Shown: piece by piece, positions 1-6,039 of the stretch | How the letters are laid out: each line of letters starts with the position of its first letter | Numbering within the stretch: position 1 is the first letter of the stretch | Origin: Lachnospiraceae bacterium | GTDB lineage: Bacteria > Bacillota > Clostridia > Lachnospirales > Lachnospiraceae | Assembly (NCBI GenBank): GCA_029068665.1 | Contig: JAIECC010000173.1 | Coordinates: 1 to 8,644 of the forward strand | Direction: 5' to 3' | DNA: 8,644 nt | The notes under the pieces: generated by a model | What the model was told of the DNA's origin: nothing | Database searches by the model: none | The model's input: the letters and a program-made list of their open reading frames with translations, nothing else | Program-made: the position numbers and the translations under genes

Positions 1-93
1 ACTTTCTCGTGCGCTTATTCACATTACATTCAAATCTTTTCCTAATAAATGACACTAATAAAATAGAAATGCATTTCAAAGAGAGGTGACAAC

Positions 94-600
94 ATGGACC
101 TACAACAGGAAGAATTACTGGTGAAGCAGGCATGCCACAAGGATGCAAATGCCTTTGCACAGCTCTATTCCAGTGTTTATAAGGATTTATACCGTTTTGC
201 ACTTTATACCCTTGGAAATCCGGAAGATGCAGAAGATGTGGTCAGCGACACGGTTGCGGACGCTTTTGCCACCATACATAACCTGCGCAGTTCTTCTGCT
301 TTCCGCCCGTGGATTTTCAGGATTTTGACCAATAAATGCAAAATGATATTGAAAAGCTACTCCAGGCGCAGTGCAGAACTGGATTATGACATACAGATGC
401 CCGACCGGAATTATGCTGATATCCAGGATGTAAGAAATGCTTTTGCAAAGCTAAGCTCCCAGGAACGCCTGATTCTATCTCTGACTGTATTTGCCGGCTA
501 CACCAATGAAGAGGCTGCAAAGCTTCTGCATATGAAAGCAGGTACTCTACGCTCTGCCAAAAGCCGTGCCATGGACAAGATGGAAGCAGACCTGGTTTAA
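94..600 (+). CDS. ECF-type RNA polymerase sigma factor
   Basis: A 168-residue sigma-70 family protein of the extracytoplasmic function (ECF) type, which directs RNA polymerase to a small set of promoters, usually in response to an envelope signal. It has the two expected domains and nothing else. Region 2 lies at about residues 22-91, with the acidic DAEDVVSDT stretch and the RPWIFRILTNKCK helix that contact core enzyme and the -10 element. Region 4 is at about 113-163, with LSSQERLILSL and the helix-turn-helix TNEEAAKLLHMKAGTLRSAKSR that reads the -35 element. Its length is normal for ECF factors. The ATG is preceded by an AGAGGTGA ribosome binding site. The next gene starts 59 bases downstream on the same strand and encodes a membrane-anchored extracellular protein, so the two are probably cotranscribed and that protein is the likely partner. 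The family call is secure; the ECF subgroup and regulon cannot be read here. No convincing promoter was seen in the 93 bases before it. Confidence 0.93.
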   Translation: MDLQQEELLVKQACHKDANAFAQLYSSVYKDLYRFALYTLGNPEDAEDVVSDTVADAFATIHNLRSSSAFRPWIFRILTNKCKMILKSYSRRSAELDYDIQMPDRNYADIQDVRNAFAKLSSQERLILSLTVFAGYTNEEAAKLLHMKAGTLRSAKSRAMDKMEADLV

Positions 601-646
601 TACAAAATAGATATTTATAACGTTTTATCATAATGGATTTAAAATA

Positions 647-652
647 AGGAGG
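647..652 (+). promoter_or_regulatory. Strong ribosome binding site of the beta-propeller gene
   Basis: AGGAGG lies seven bases before the ATG at 660. It fixes the start and implies that the second gene of the pair is translated at least as well as the sigma factor gene, whose site is AGAGGTGA. For a membrane anti-sigma this would favour excess inhibitor, but that is inference. Confidence 0.8.
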
Positions 653-659
653 ATGTCCT

Positions 660-2825
660 ATGAACGAACAGGATTTTAAGCAATGGCTCCGGGACAAGAC
701 CGATGCAACGCCCATTCCGGAGCATCTCTTACCGGAACATATTACGGAAGAACTAAATCATACGCCCCATAAAACAAAATGGTATAAAAATCCATGGATG
801 AATATTGGTGCTGCATGTCTGCTGGCATGCATCATCGGCACCTCTATCTGGACCGTCAACCGCAGCGGAAATAAAAACAATGTATCCATGTCGGATGTAG
901 ATAACAATGCACAAAACAATGAATTTTCTGATAATCTGTCAAAATCAGCCGAAGAGGCTCTGGATGGAATTCCTGAGTCCAACCTTTCTCTATCTAAATG
1001 CAGGATTCAGACAGCAGAAAGCTATCGGCAATTATATTATCTTTTGGATAGTCTTATCTATTCAGACGAGTATTTGGATGTCGCTTTTTCCTCAGATGAT
1101 GCTGTTGCAGAAGGCTCTATAGCAGAGCCGACTCAAAATACCGTCACAAATGAAACCAGTGCACCAACCGAATCAAAAAACCGGGCAGATTCATCCTATT
1201 ATGATACCAATACCCAGGTAGAACAGGTTGCAGAAGCCGATATTGTCAAAACAGATGGTACTTATATCTATTCCTGCTATCGGCAAAGCGGATACAACAC
1301 TAACGCTGTAGCAATTGCAAAAGCAGATCATGGGATTTTAGATGCCTGTAGTATCATTTCCGCAGAAAGCATTCTGTCCCAGCTTTCCTGCAGTGATTTC
1401 TACATTAAGGAGATGTATATCACAAATCACAGACTGATACTGCTTTGTCAGGCATGGAACAACTCTCCGGAATCAGGGTCATCCCTGTCCCGTCGTTATG
1501 GATCCGGAATGGATACTTACATCCTAACCTACAATACCAGTAATGCAGAGAGTCCGGTATTGCTTTCTACACTGATGCAGGAGGGCAGCTATTGCAGTTC
1601 CCGTTTTACTAATGGATATCTGTACACTTTTTCCCAGAAATGGGAAAATCTTCCAAATGAATATCAAGAATACGACGAATATATTCCTCATACAGAGGAT
1701 ACACGCCTTACCTGTAATGACATTTACATTCCTGCCTGTCCGGACTCTTCCTGCTACCAGATCATGACCAGTATGGCATTGGATAATCCAGATCATTTTA
1801 CGACTTCCAAAGCAATATTATCCGGCAACGGCACCTATTATGTCAGCGAAAATAATATTTATTTTGCACAAACCGGCTGGGAACAGGGAGCTGCCACAAC
1901 AGAGTTGTTAAAGTTCCGCTATGCAGAAGGCAGTATCACTCCTGAGGGAAGTGTTACAATTGCCGGCTATTTACTCAATCAATTTTCCATGGATGAATAT
2001 CAGGGATTCCTAAGAGTTGCTGCTACTGTTACTCCTTCTTATGATATTGAACCAATAATTGATGAGAAATCCACTATAGCAGACCGCATTACTCCCGTTA
2101 GTAACACCACAAATGCTCTGTATATCATTGACTCTGATATGAATCTGGTTGGGAAAATCGACGATCTTGCACCAGGGGAACGGATTTACTCTGTTCGGTT
2201 CATGGGAGATGCCGGATACTTTGTAACCTATCGGGAAACTGATCCTCTTTTTTCCGTAGATTTATCTGATCCGGCCAATCCAGTCATAATGGATGCATTA
2301 AAGATACCGGGCTTTTCCAATTACCTTCATTTTTACTCTGAGGACCTGCTATTTGGTTTAGGAGAAGAAATCAATCCGGTTACCGGAGAATTCATGGGAT
2401 TAAAGCTTTCTATGTTTGATATTTCCGATCCATATCATATCAGCGAATTGGATAAAACCGTACTATCAGATGCTTATTATTCTGCCGCCTTGTATAACCA
2501 CAAAGCACTTATGATTGACCCGGAGCGAAATATCATCGGCTTTTATGCATATCATTATGATGATACCACATATGAATCTAAGGAGCAGTATTTGATTTAT
2601 TCCTATGTGGAAGGAAGAGGTTTTCAAAATCTTTTCACCTGTAATATTAACGAAGAGGAAACGCTTTCTGAATATGTAAAAACCTACGGAGACGAGGAAT
2701 CTTATGAATGTATTCGCGGATTATATATCGGAGATTATCTGTATCTGGTCCTGGGTAATCATATCTGTTCCTACTCACTGGATACCTATGATAAAGTAGA
2801 TGCAGTAATTGTTCCCATGAATTAA
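660..2825 (+). CDS. Membrane-anchored beta-propeller protein, candidate anti-sigma/sensor partner
   Basis: A 721-residue protein of the family described as secreted proteins with a C-terminal beta-propeller (Pfam Beta_propel type). Residues 1-46 are predicted cytosolic and include IPEHLLPEHITEEL. One membrane helix follows at about 48-66 (AACLLACIIGTSIWTV), then a Ser/Asn/Asp/Glu-rich linker to about 180. The propeller occupies about 183-721. Family hallmarks are VEQVAEADIVKTDGTYIY near 187-204, NQFSMDEYQGFLRVAAT, VRFMGDAGYFVTYRETDPLF and the SVDLSDPANPV / LKIPGFSNYLHF segment. The ATG has an excellent AAGGAGG site seven bases upstream. Placement right after an ECF sigma gene, with a short N-terminal cytosolic segment and a single helix, suggests an anti-sigma arrangement in which the propeller senses something outside the membrane. 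That role is inference: the cytosolic part is shorter than classical zinc-type anti-sigma domains and has no HxxxCxxC motif. The ligand is unknown. A bidirectional terminator follows. Confidence 0.9.
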   Translation: MNEQDFKQWLRDKTDATPIPEHLLPEHITEELNHTPHKTKWYKNPWMNIGAACLLACIIGTSIWTVNRSGNKNNVSMSDVDNNAQNNEFSDNLSKSAEEALDGIPESNLSLSKCRIQTAESYRQLYYLLDSLIYSDEYLDVAFSSDDAVAEGSIAEPTQNTVTNETSAPTESKNRADSSYYDTNTQVEQVAEADIVKTDGTYIYSCYRQSGYNTNAVAIAKADHGILDACSIISAESILSQLSCSDFYIKEMYITNHRLILLCQAWNNSPESGSSLSRRYGSGMDTYILTYNTSNAESPVLLSTLMQEGSYCSSRFTNGYLYTFSQKWENLPNEYQEYDEYIPHTEDTRLTCNDIYIPACPDSSCYQIMTSMALDNPDHFTTSKAILSGNGTYYVSENNIYFAQTGWEQGAATTELLKFRYAEGSITPEGSVTIAGYLLNQFSMDEYQGFLRVAATVTPSYDIEPIIDEKSTIADRITPVSNTTNALYIIDSDMNLVGKIDDLAPGERIYSVRFMGDAGYFVTYRETDPLFSVDLSDPANPVIMDALKIPGFSNYLHFYSEDLLFGLGEEINPVTGEFMGLKLSMFDISDPYHISELDKTVLSDAYYSAALYNHKALMIDPERNIIGFYAYHYDDTTYESKEQYLIYSYVEGRGFQNLFTCNINEEETLSEYVKTYGDEESYECIRGLYIGDYLYLVLGNHICSYSLDTYDKVDAVIVPMN

Positions 2826-2858
2826 AATGAACTTTACAAGTTTTTCTGTTTAACCATA

Positions 2859-2917
2859 AAAATACCCTGCTACTGCAGAATGGTCTCCCCAACCAGACTG
2901 CCGCAGCAGGGTATTTT
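2859..2917. terminator. Bidirectional intrinsic terminator between convergent genes
   Basis: A 13-base arm AAAATACCCTGCT (2859-2871) is perfectly complementary to AGCAGGGTATTTT (2905-2917). Pairing continues inward with interruptions: GCAG (2875-2878) can pair with CTGC (2898-2901) and TGGT with ACCA close to the loop. On the plus strand the stem ends in TATTTT, and on the minus strand it ends in a T-run (complement of 2856-2862). It can therefore stop transcripts of both the beta-propeller gene and mltG, which converge here. Its right arm ends one base before the mltG stop codon. Confidence 0.85.
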
Positions 2918-2918
2918 A

Positions 2919-3962
2919 CTACTGAGTATTCACATGCTCTTCATACGTTTCCGTAAAGATATGACTGCCGATTTCTTCATTATCCACGTGATAATATAGA
3001 TAACTATGCTCTGCCGGATACAATACGGCATTTAAGGATACTGCTCCCGGATTACAGATTGGTCCCACCGGAAGTCCTGTGTTCTTATAAGTATTGTATA
3101 GAGAGTCAACCTCCAGATCATCATAGGTCACTTCCGACTTATCATAGATTCCATTGGTAATCGGATATAATACTGTCGGACACATCTGCAGCATCATTCC
3201 TTGCTCCAAACGATTATTAATGACACCTGCAATCATCGGCCGTTCCTCATCTAATTTTGCTTCCCGTTCCACAATTGCCGCACGATTGACCACCTCAAAA
3301 GCAGTATAGTTCATCGCCTCAGCCTGAGCACGCATACCATCACTGTACACTTCGTCAAACTTTCGCAGCATCATGTCCACCAAATCATGGGCCGTGGTAT
3401 CTTCATAAATATCATAGGTGGCAGGAAACAAAAATCCCTGTAAACGATAATTCACATTCACACCTTCCGGTATGCTGTCCAAGAAATCATAGGTATATGT
3501 ATCTTCCTGTACTGCCTCCAGGAATTCTTCTTCCGTAAACAAACCTTCCGCATTTACTCTGTACGCAATCTGCTCAATGGAGAAGCCTTCCGGTATGGTT
3601 ACCGTTGCCATAACCGTTCTGACCGGCTCTACATGTCCCAGAATCTCTATCATTTCCCATGTACTCATACCGGTATTCAAGGTGAATTCTCCCGGCTGCA
3701 GGGAACCCCGATAATCAGACTCTTTCACCCGCTTTACAAAAGCTGCCGGAAACTGTATCAGTCCGTTATCTTTCAGGATCTGAGCAATCTGCTTGGTTGC
3801 CGCTCCTTCCGGAATGACAACCACCACATCTACACCCTCAGTTGATTCCATCCCCTGATATTCATCCTGATAAATCTTATACTGACTATACCCGTATATC
3901 AAACTAACCAAAATAATGATTAAAATAACAGCTATTACTATTAATGGTTTTGGATTCTTCAT
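2919..3962 (-). CDS. mltG: Endolytic murein transglycosylase MltG (YceG-like)
   Basis: A 347-residue membrane-anchored lytic transglycosylase that cleaves nascent peptidoglycan strands, thought to set glycan chain length during elongation. An N-terminal membrane helix at about 8-25 is followed by a LysM-like part (about 45-90) and the YceG catalytic domain. Visible family motifs are LQGFLFPATYDI at 174-185, AAIVEREA at 228-235 containing the presumed catalytic Glu232, AGVINNRLEQGMMLQ, and the C-terminal NTGLPVGPICNPG with YLYYHVD. Where most family members have an aspartate before PTV, this protein has QMCPTV. The upstream ATG at 3971 would sit directly on the AAAGGA ribosome binding site, whereas the ATG at 3962 (MKNPKP) is eight bases from it, so 3962 is preferred. 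That site immediately follows the TAA of the isomerase gene 12 bases upstream, so the two genes are cotranscribed. The bidirectional terminator follows. Confidence 0.93.
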   Translation of the reverse strand: MKNPKPLIVIAVILIIILVSLIYGYSQYKIYQDEYQGMESTEGVDVVVVIPEGAATKQIAQILKDNGLIQFPAAFVKRVKESDYRGSLQPGEFTLNTGMSTWEMIEILGHVEPVRTVMATVTIPEGFSIEQIAYRVNAEGLFTEEEFLEAVQEDTYTYDFLDSIPEGVNVNYRLQGFLFPATYDIYEDTTAHDLVDMMLRKFDEVYSDGMRAQAEAMNYTAFEVVNRAAIVEREAKLDEERPMIAGVINNRLEQGMMLQMCPTVLYPITNGIYDKSEVTYDDLEVDSLYNTYKNTGLPVGPICNPGAVSLNAVLYPAEHSYLYYHVDNEEIGSHIFTETYEEHVNTQ

Positions 3963-3974
3963 TTGTACCATCCT

Positions 3975-4493
3975 TTACATCTTTTCCGGCTCCGGATATT
4001 CCACACCAAAAGTATCTACAGTTACCGTTGCCATTCTCTGATCCTCCAGAGGCCGGTCGGAATAATCCGTAGAAACTTCTGCTATCTTATTTACAACTTC
4101 CATACCTTCAATAATCTTACCAAAGGCCGCATAAGAACCATCTAAATGTGGAGAGGTCTTATGCATGATAAAGAACTGAGACCCGGCAGAATTCGGGTCC
4201 ATGGCACGAGCCATTGACAGCACACCCTCGGTATGCTTCAAATCATTTTCCACACCATTCATGGCAAATTCTCCCTTGATACTATAACCGGGACCACCTG
4301 TACCGTTACCATCCGGACAACCTCCCTGAATCATAAAACCACGAATCACCCGATGAAAAATCAACCCGTCGTAGTATCCCTTCTGAATAAGCGAAATAAA
4401 ATTATTAACAGAAACCGGTGCAATGTCCGGATATAATTCCGCTTTCATAATATCACCATTTTCCATGGTTATTGTCACAATTGGATTTGTCAT
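3975..4493 (-). CDS. Cyclophilin-type peptidyl-prolyl cis-trans isomerase
   Basis: A 172-residue single-domain cyclophilin that catalyses cis/trans isomerisation of peptide bonds before proline and helps protein folding. There is no signal peptide, so it acts in the cytosol. The core motifs are present: FHRVIRGFMIQGG (46-58) with the catalytic arginine Arg48, MARAMDPNSAGSQFFI (94-109), and HLDGSYAAFGKIIEGMEVV (116-134). At the position of the cyclosporin-contacting tryptophan of human cyclophilin A there is His116, common in bacterial members, so weak cyclosporin binding would be expected. The ATG is preceded by AAGGAGG at a good distance. It is the middle gene of a minus-strand run: lysA and a repeat-filled spacer lie upstream, and mltG starts 12 bases downstream with its ribosome site touching this stop codon. 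Family assignment is secure; the specific paralogue name is not. Confidence 0.94.
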   Translation of the reverse strand: MTNPIVTITMENGDIMKAELYPDIAPVSVNNFISLIQKGYYDGLIFHRVIRGFMIQGGCPDGNGTGGPGYSIKGEFAMNGVENDLKHTEGVLSMARAMDPNSAGSQFFIMHKTSPHLDGSYAAFGKIIEGMEVVNKIAEVSTDYSDRPLEDQRMATVTVDTFGVEYPEPEKM

Positions 4494-4517
4494 TCTCTCT
4501 TCCTCCTTATAACTTTA

Positions 4518-4548
4518 TACGCTGGTGCAGTCCGACCCAAGGACTCCT
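4518..4548. repeat. Truncated repeat unit A next to the isomerase leader
   Basis: The first 31 bases of the repeat are present (TACGCTGGTGCAG through GGACTCCT), including the AGTCC / GGACT hairpin. The second hairpin and tail are missing or decayed: the following TACCAGCTCCTG only faintly recalls the stem. It lies 25 bases upstream of the isomerase start, just before that gene's ribosome binding site. Confidence 0.75.
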
Positions 4549-4563
4549 TACCAGCTCCTGTTG

Positions 4564-4628
4564 TACTCTGGTGCAGTCCGACCCAAGGACTCCTCCCAGC
4601 TTCGCTGGGCCCCTCCTCAGGTCAAGTC
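4564..4628. repeat. Full repeat unit B
   Basis: A 65-base unit starting TACTCTGGTGCAG and ending AGGTCAAGTC. Its second hairpin is CCCAGC-TTC-GCTGGG (4595-4609), six perfect pairs. Over the 60 bases from TGGTGCAG onward it differs from unit C at only three bases, all within this hairpin. Confidence 0.85.
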
Positions 4629-4640
4629 TGGCTTCAATTT

Positions 4641-4705
4641 TACTTTGGTGCAGTCCGACCCAAGGACTCCTCCCATCTGCGATGGGCCCCTCCTCAGGTC
4701 AAGTC
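4641..4705. repeat. Full repeat unit C, overlapping the lysA 3' end
   Basis: A 65-base unit starting TACTTTGGTGCAG and ending AGGTCAAGTC. Its second hairpin is CCCATC-TGC-GATGGG (4672-4686), again six perfect pairs, with a T-A pair where unit B has G-C. Read on the minus strand, the unit begins GACTTGACCTGA, which encodes Asp-Leu-Thr-stop and forms the end of lysA. Confidence 0.85.
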
Positions 4706-5950
4706 CCAAAAGCCTTCCAGGGTTGCAAAATAATCTTCCGGTGTTTCTGCCCTGCGAATCAGCTTTACAGAACCATCCTCCCGCAGCAAAAGCTCAGCCG
4801 ATTTTAATTTGCCATTATAATTATAACCCATGGCAAAGCCGTGAGCACCGGTATCATGTATTACAAGCAAATCTCCTATTTCAATCTCCGGCAGTTTGCG
4901 ATCTACTGCAAACTTGTCATTATTCTCACAAAGAGAACCTGTGATATCATAGATGTGGTCACAAGGCATCTCTTCCTTCCCCATAACCGTAATGTGATGA
5001 TAAGCCCCATACATGGCAGGCCGCATTAAATTAACAGCACAGGCATCTACACCAATGTATTCTTTATAGATATGCTTTTCGTGAATCGCTTTCACAACCA
5101 GATGTCCATATGGCGCCAGCATGAATCTGCCAAGCTCTGTAAATATCTTTACATCCCCCATACCGGCAGGTGCCAGCACTTCATCATACACCTTGTGGAC
5201 ACCTTCACCAATGGCCAAAATATCATTCGGCTCTTTATCCGGTGTATACGGAACACCCACACCGCCGGATAAATTAATGAAGCTTAAGGCTACGCCTGTC
5301 TTCTCTTTAATCTCCACCGCTAACTGAAATAAAATCTTTGCCAGTGTCGGATAATATTCATTTGTTACAGTATTGCTGGCTAAAAAAGCATGCATGCCAA
5401 AGGTTTCAACACCTAAATCCTTTAGTCTGGCATAGGCTTCTAAAATCTGCTCCTTCGTCATGCCGTATTTGGCATCACCCGGATTGTCCATAATATCCGT
5501 TCCTAATTCGAAGATTCCTCCCGGATTAAATCGACAGCTGATTTTTTTCGGAATCCCTGCACTCTTCTTCAAAAAGTCAATATGTGTAATATCATCCAGA
5601 TTAATCGTTGCATCTAATTCTCTTGCTTTTATGAATTCTTCCGCCGGAGTGTCATTGGAAGAAAACATAATCTCATCTCCCGCAAATCCAATCCGCTCAG
5701 ACATCATCAATTCAGTCATGGAAGAACAATCGGTTCCACAGCCTTCCTCCTTCAAAATCCGCAGAATTGCCGGATTCGGTGTGGCCTTCACAGCAAAATA
5801 CTCCTTAAATCCCGGATTCCAGGCAAATGCCTGCTTCAGTTTTCTGGCATTCTCCCGAATTCCCTTCTCGTCATATAAATGAAAAGGTGTGGGATATTCT
5901 TTCGTAATCGTTTCCAGTTGTTCCTTTGTCACAAAAGGTTTTTTCATCAT
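4694..5950 (-). CDS. lysA: Diaminopimelate decarboxylase, clostridial subfamily
   Basis: A PLP-dependent fold-III decarboxylase converting meso-diaminopimelate to lysine, the last step of lysine synthesis. From the chosen start it has 418 residues. It shows the PLP lysine Lys55 in YFAVKATPNP, RFNPGG (140-145), KYGM (161-164), LSGGVGVPY (228-235), ELGRFM (272-277), DACAVNLMRPAMYGAYHHI (302-320), CENNDKFAVDR (341-351) and GAHGFAMGYNYNGKLKSAE. Several differ from textbook forms (EPGR, CESGD, HxHxGS), but I recall this variant set from many Lachnospiraceae enzymes annotated as LysA. The start is uncertain: GTG 5968, ATG 5962, ATG 5950 and ATG 5947 are in frame. ATG 5950 is preferred because homologues begin near MKKPF and GGAG lies 12 bases upstream. 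The last residues Asp-Leu-Thr and the stop come from repeat unit C. The leader is too short for a lysine riboswitch. A related decarboxylase specificity is possible but less likely. Confidence 0.9.
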   Translation of the reverse strand: MMKKPFVTKEQLETITKEYPTPFHLYDEKGIRENARKLKQAFAWNPGFKEYFAVKATPNPAILRILKEEGCGTDCSSMTELMMSERIGFAGDEIMFSSNDTPAEEFIKARELDATINLDDITHIDFLKKSAGIPKKISCRFNPGGIFELGTDIMDNPGDAKYGMTKEQILEAYARLKDLGVETFGMHAFLASNTVTNEYYPTLAKILFQLAVEIKEKTGVALSFINLSGGVGVPYTPDKEPNDILAIGEGVHKVYDEVLAPAGMGDVKIFTELGRFMLAPYGHLVVKAIHEKHIYKEYIGVDACAVNLMRPAMYGAYHHITVMGKEEMPCDHIYDITGSLCENNDKFAVDRKLPEIEIGDLLVIHDTGAHGFAMGYNYNGKLKSAELLLREDGSVKLIRRAETPEDYFATLEGFWDLT

Positions 5951-5994
5951 GGTTCTCTTCATCTCCACTCTATAAAATAAACATTGCCGTATGA

Positions 5995-6023
5995 ATCATA
6001 CTATATTTGCCCTGAAATAGCAA
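5995..6023 (-). promoter_or_regulatory. Sigma-A-type promoter for lysA
   Basis: On the minus strand TTGCTA (6023-6018) and TATGAT (6000-5995) are separated by exactly 17 bases, matching the TTGACA and TATAAT consensus at four and five positions. Transcription would start near 5988, giving a leader of roughly 20-40 bases to lysA depending on the start codon. The leader holds no visible riboswitch or T-box. The run lysA, isomerase, mltG could be driven from here. Confidence 0.55.
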
Positions 6024-6039
6024 CGAAATATCTATATCA

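Larger units (their letters stand above)
4518..4705. repeat. Cluster of three structured repeats between lysA and the isomerase gene
   Basis: The 200-base spacer is almost filled by three copies of one repeat in the same orientation. Plus-strand copies begin TAC(G/T)(C/T)TGGTGCAGTCC. Copy A (4518-4548) is truncated to the first 31 bases. Copies B (4564-4628) and C (4641-4705) are full units of 65 bases, 77 bases apart. Each full unit holds a small hairpin AGTCC / GGACT with loop GACCCAA, then a 6-bp hairpin with a 3-base loop, then a tail CCCCTCCTC AGGTCAAGTC. No T-run follows the hairpins, so they do not look like terminators. No coding function is evident. The orientation and spacing do not fit a CRISPR array. 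It could be a dispersed, non-autonomous extragenic repeat of this genome, or an RNA element in the lysA-isomerase transcript. Confidence 0.85.

Noticed and set aside
18..64. Promoter for the sigma factor gene (TTTTCC-16-TAAAAT or TTCACA with TAATAA).
   Set aside because: The -35 matches are poor or the spacing is 19 bases, so no pair is convincing; the real promoter may be an ECF-type site or lie outside the window.
4620..4682. A 19-codon minus-strand frame from the ATG in unit C's hairpin to the TGA at the start of unit B.
   Set aside because: The ATG exists only because of the stem variant in unit C, no properly spaced ribosome site precedes it, and the peptide resembles no known family.
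4518..4705. CRISPR array.
   Set aside because: Only three copies, unequal spacing (46 and 77 bases), one copy truncated, spacers of about 12-15 bases, and no cas gene in the window.
4472..4944. Plus-strand open frames of 111 and 139 codons across the repeat cluster.
   Set aside because: They run through the repeats and antisense to lysA, encode the repeated WCSPTQGLL / VQSDPRTP strings only because the DNA repeats, and lack ribosome binding sites.
5951..5994. Lysine riboswitch or T-box before lysA.
   Set aside because: The space between the proposed promoter and the start codon is about 40 bases, far too short for either.
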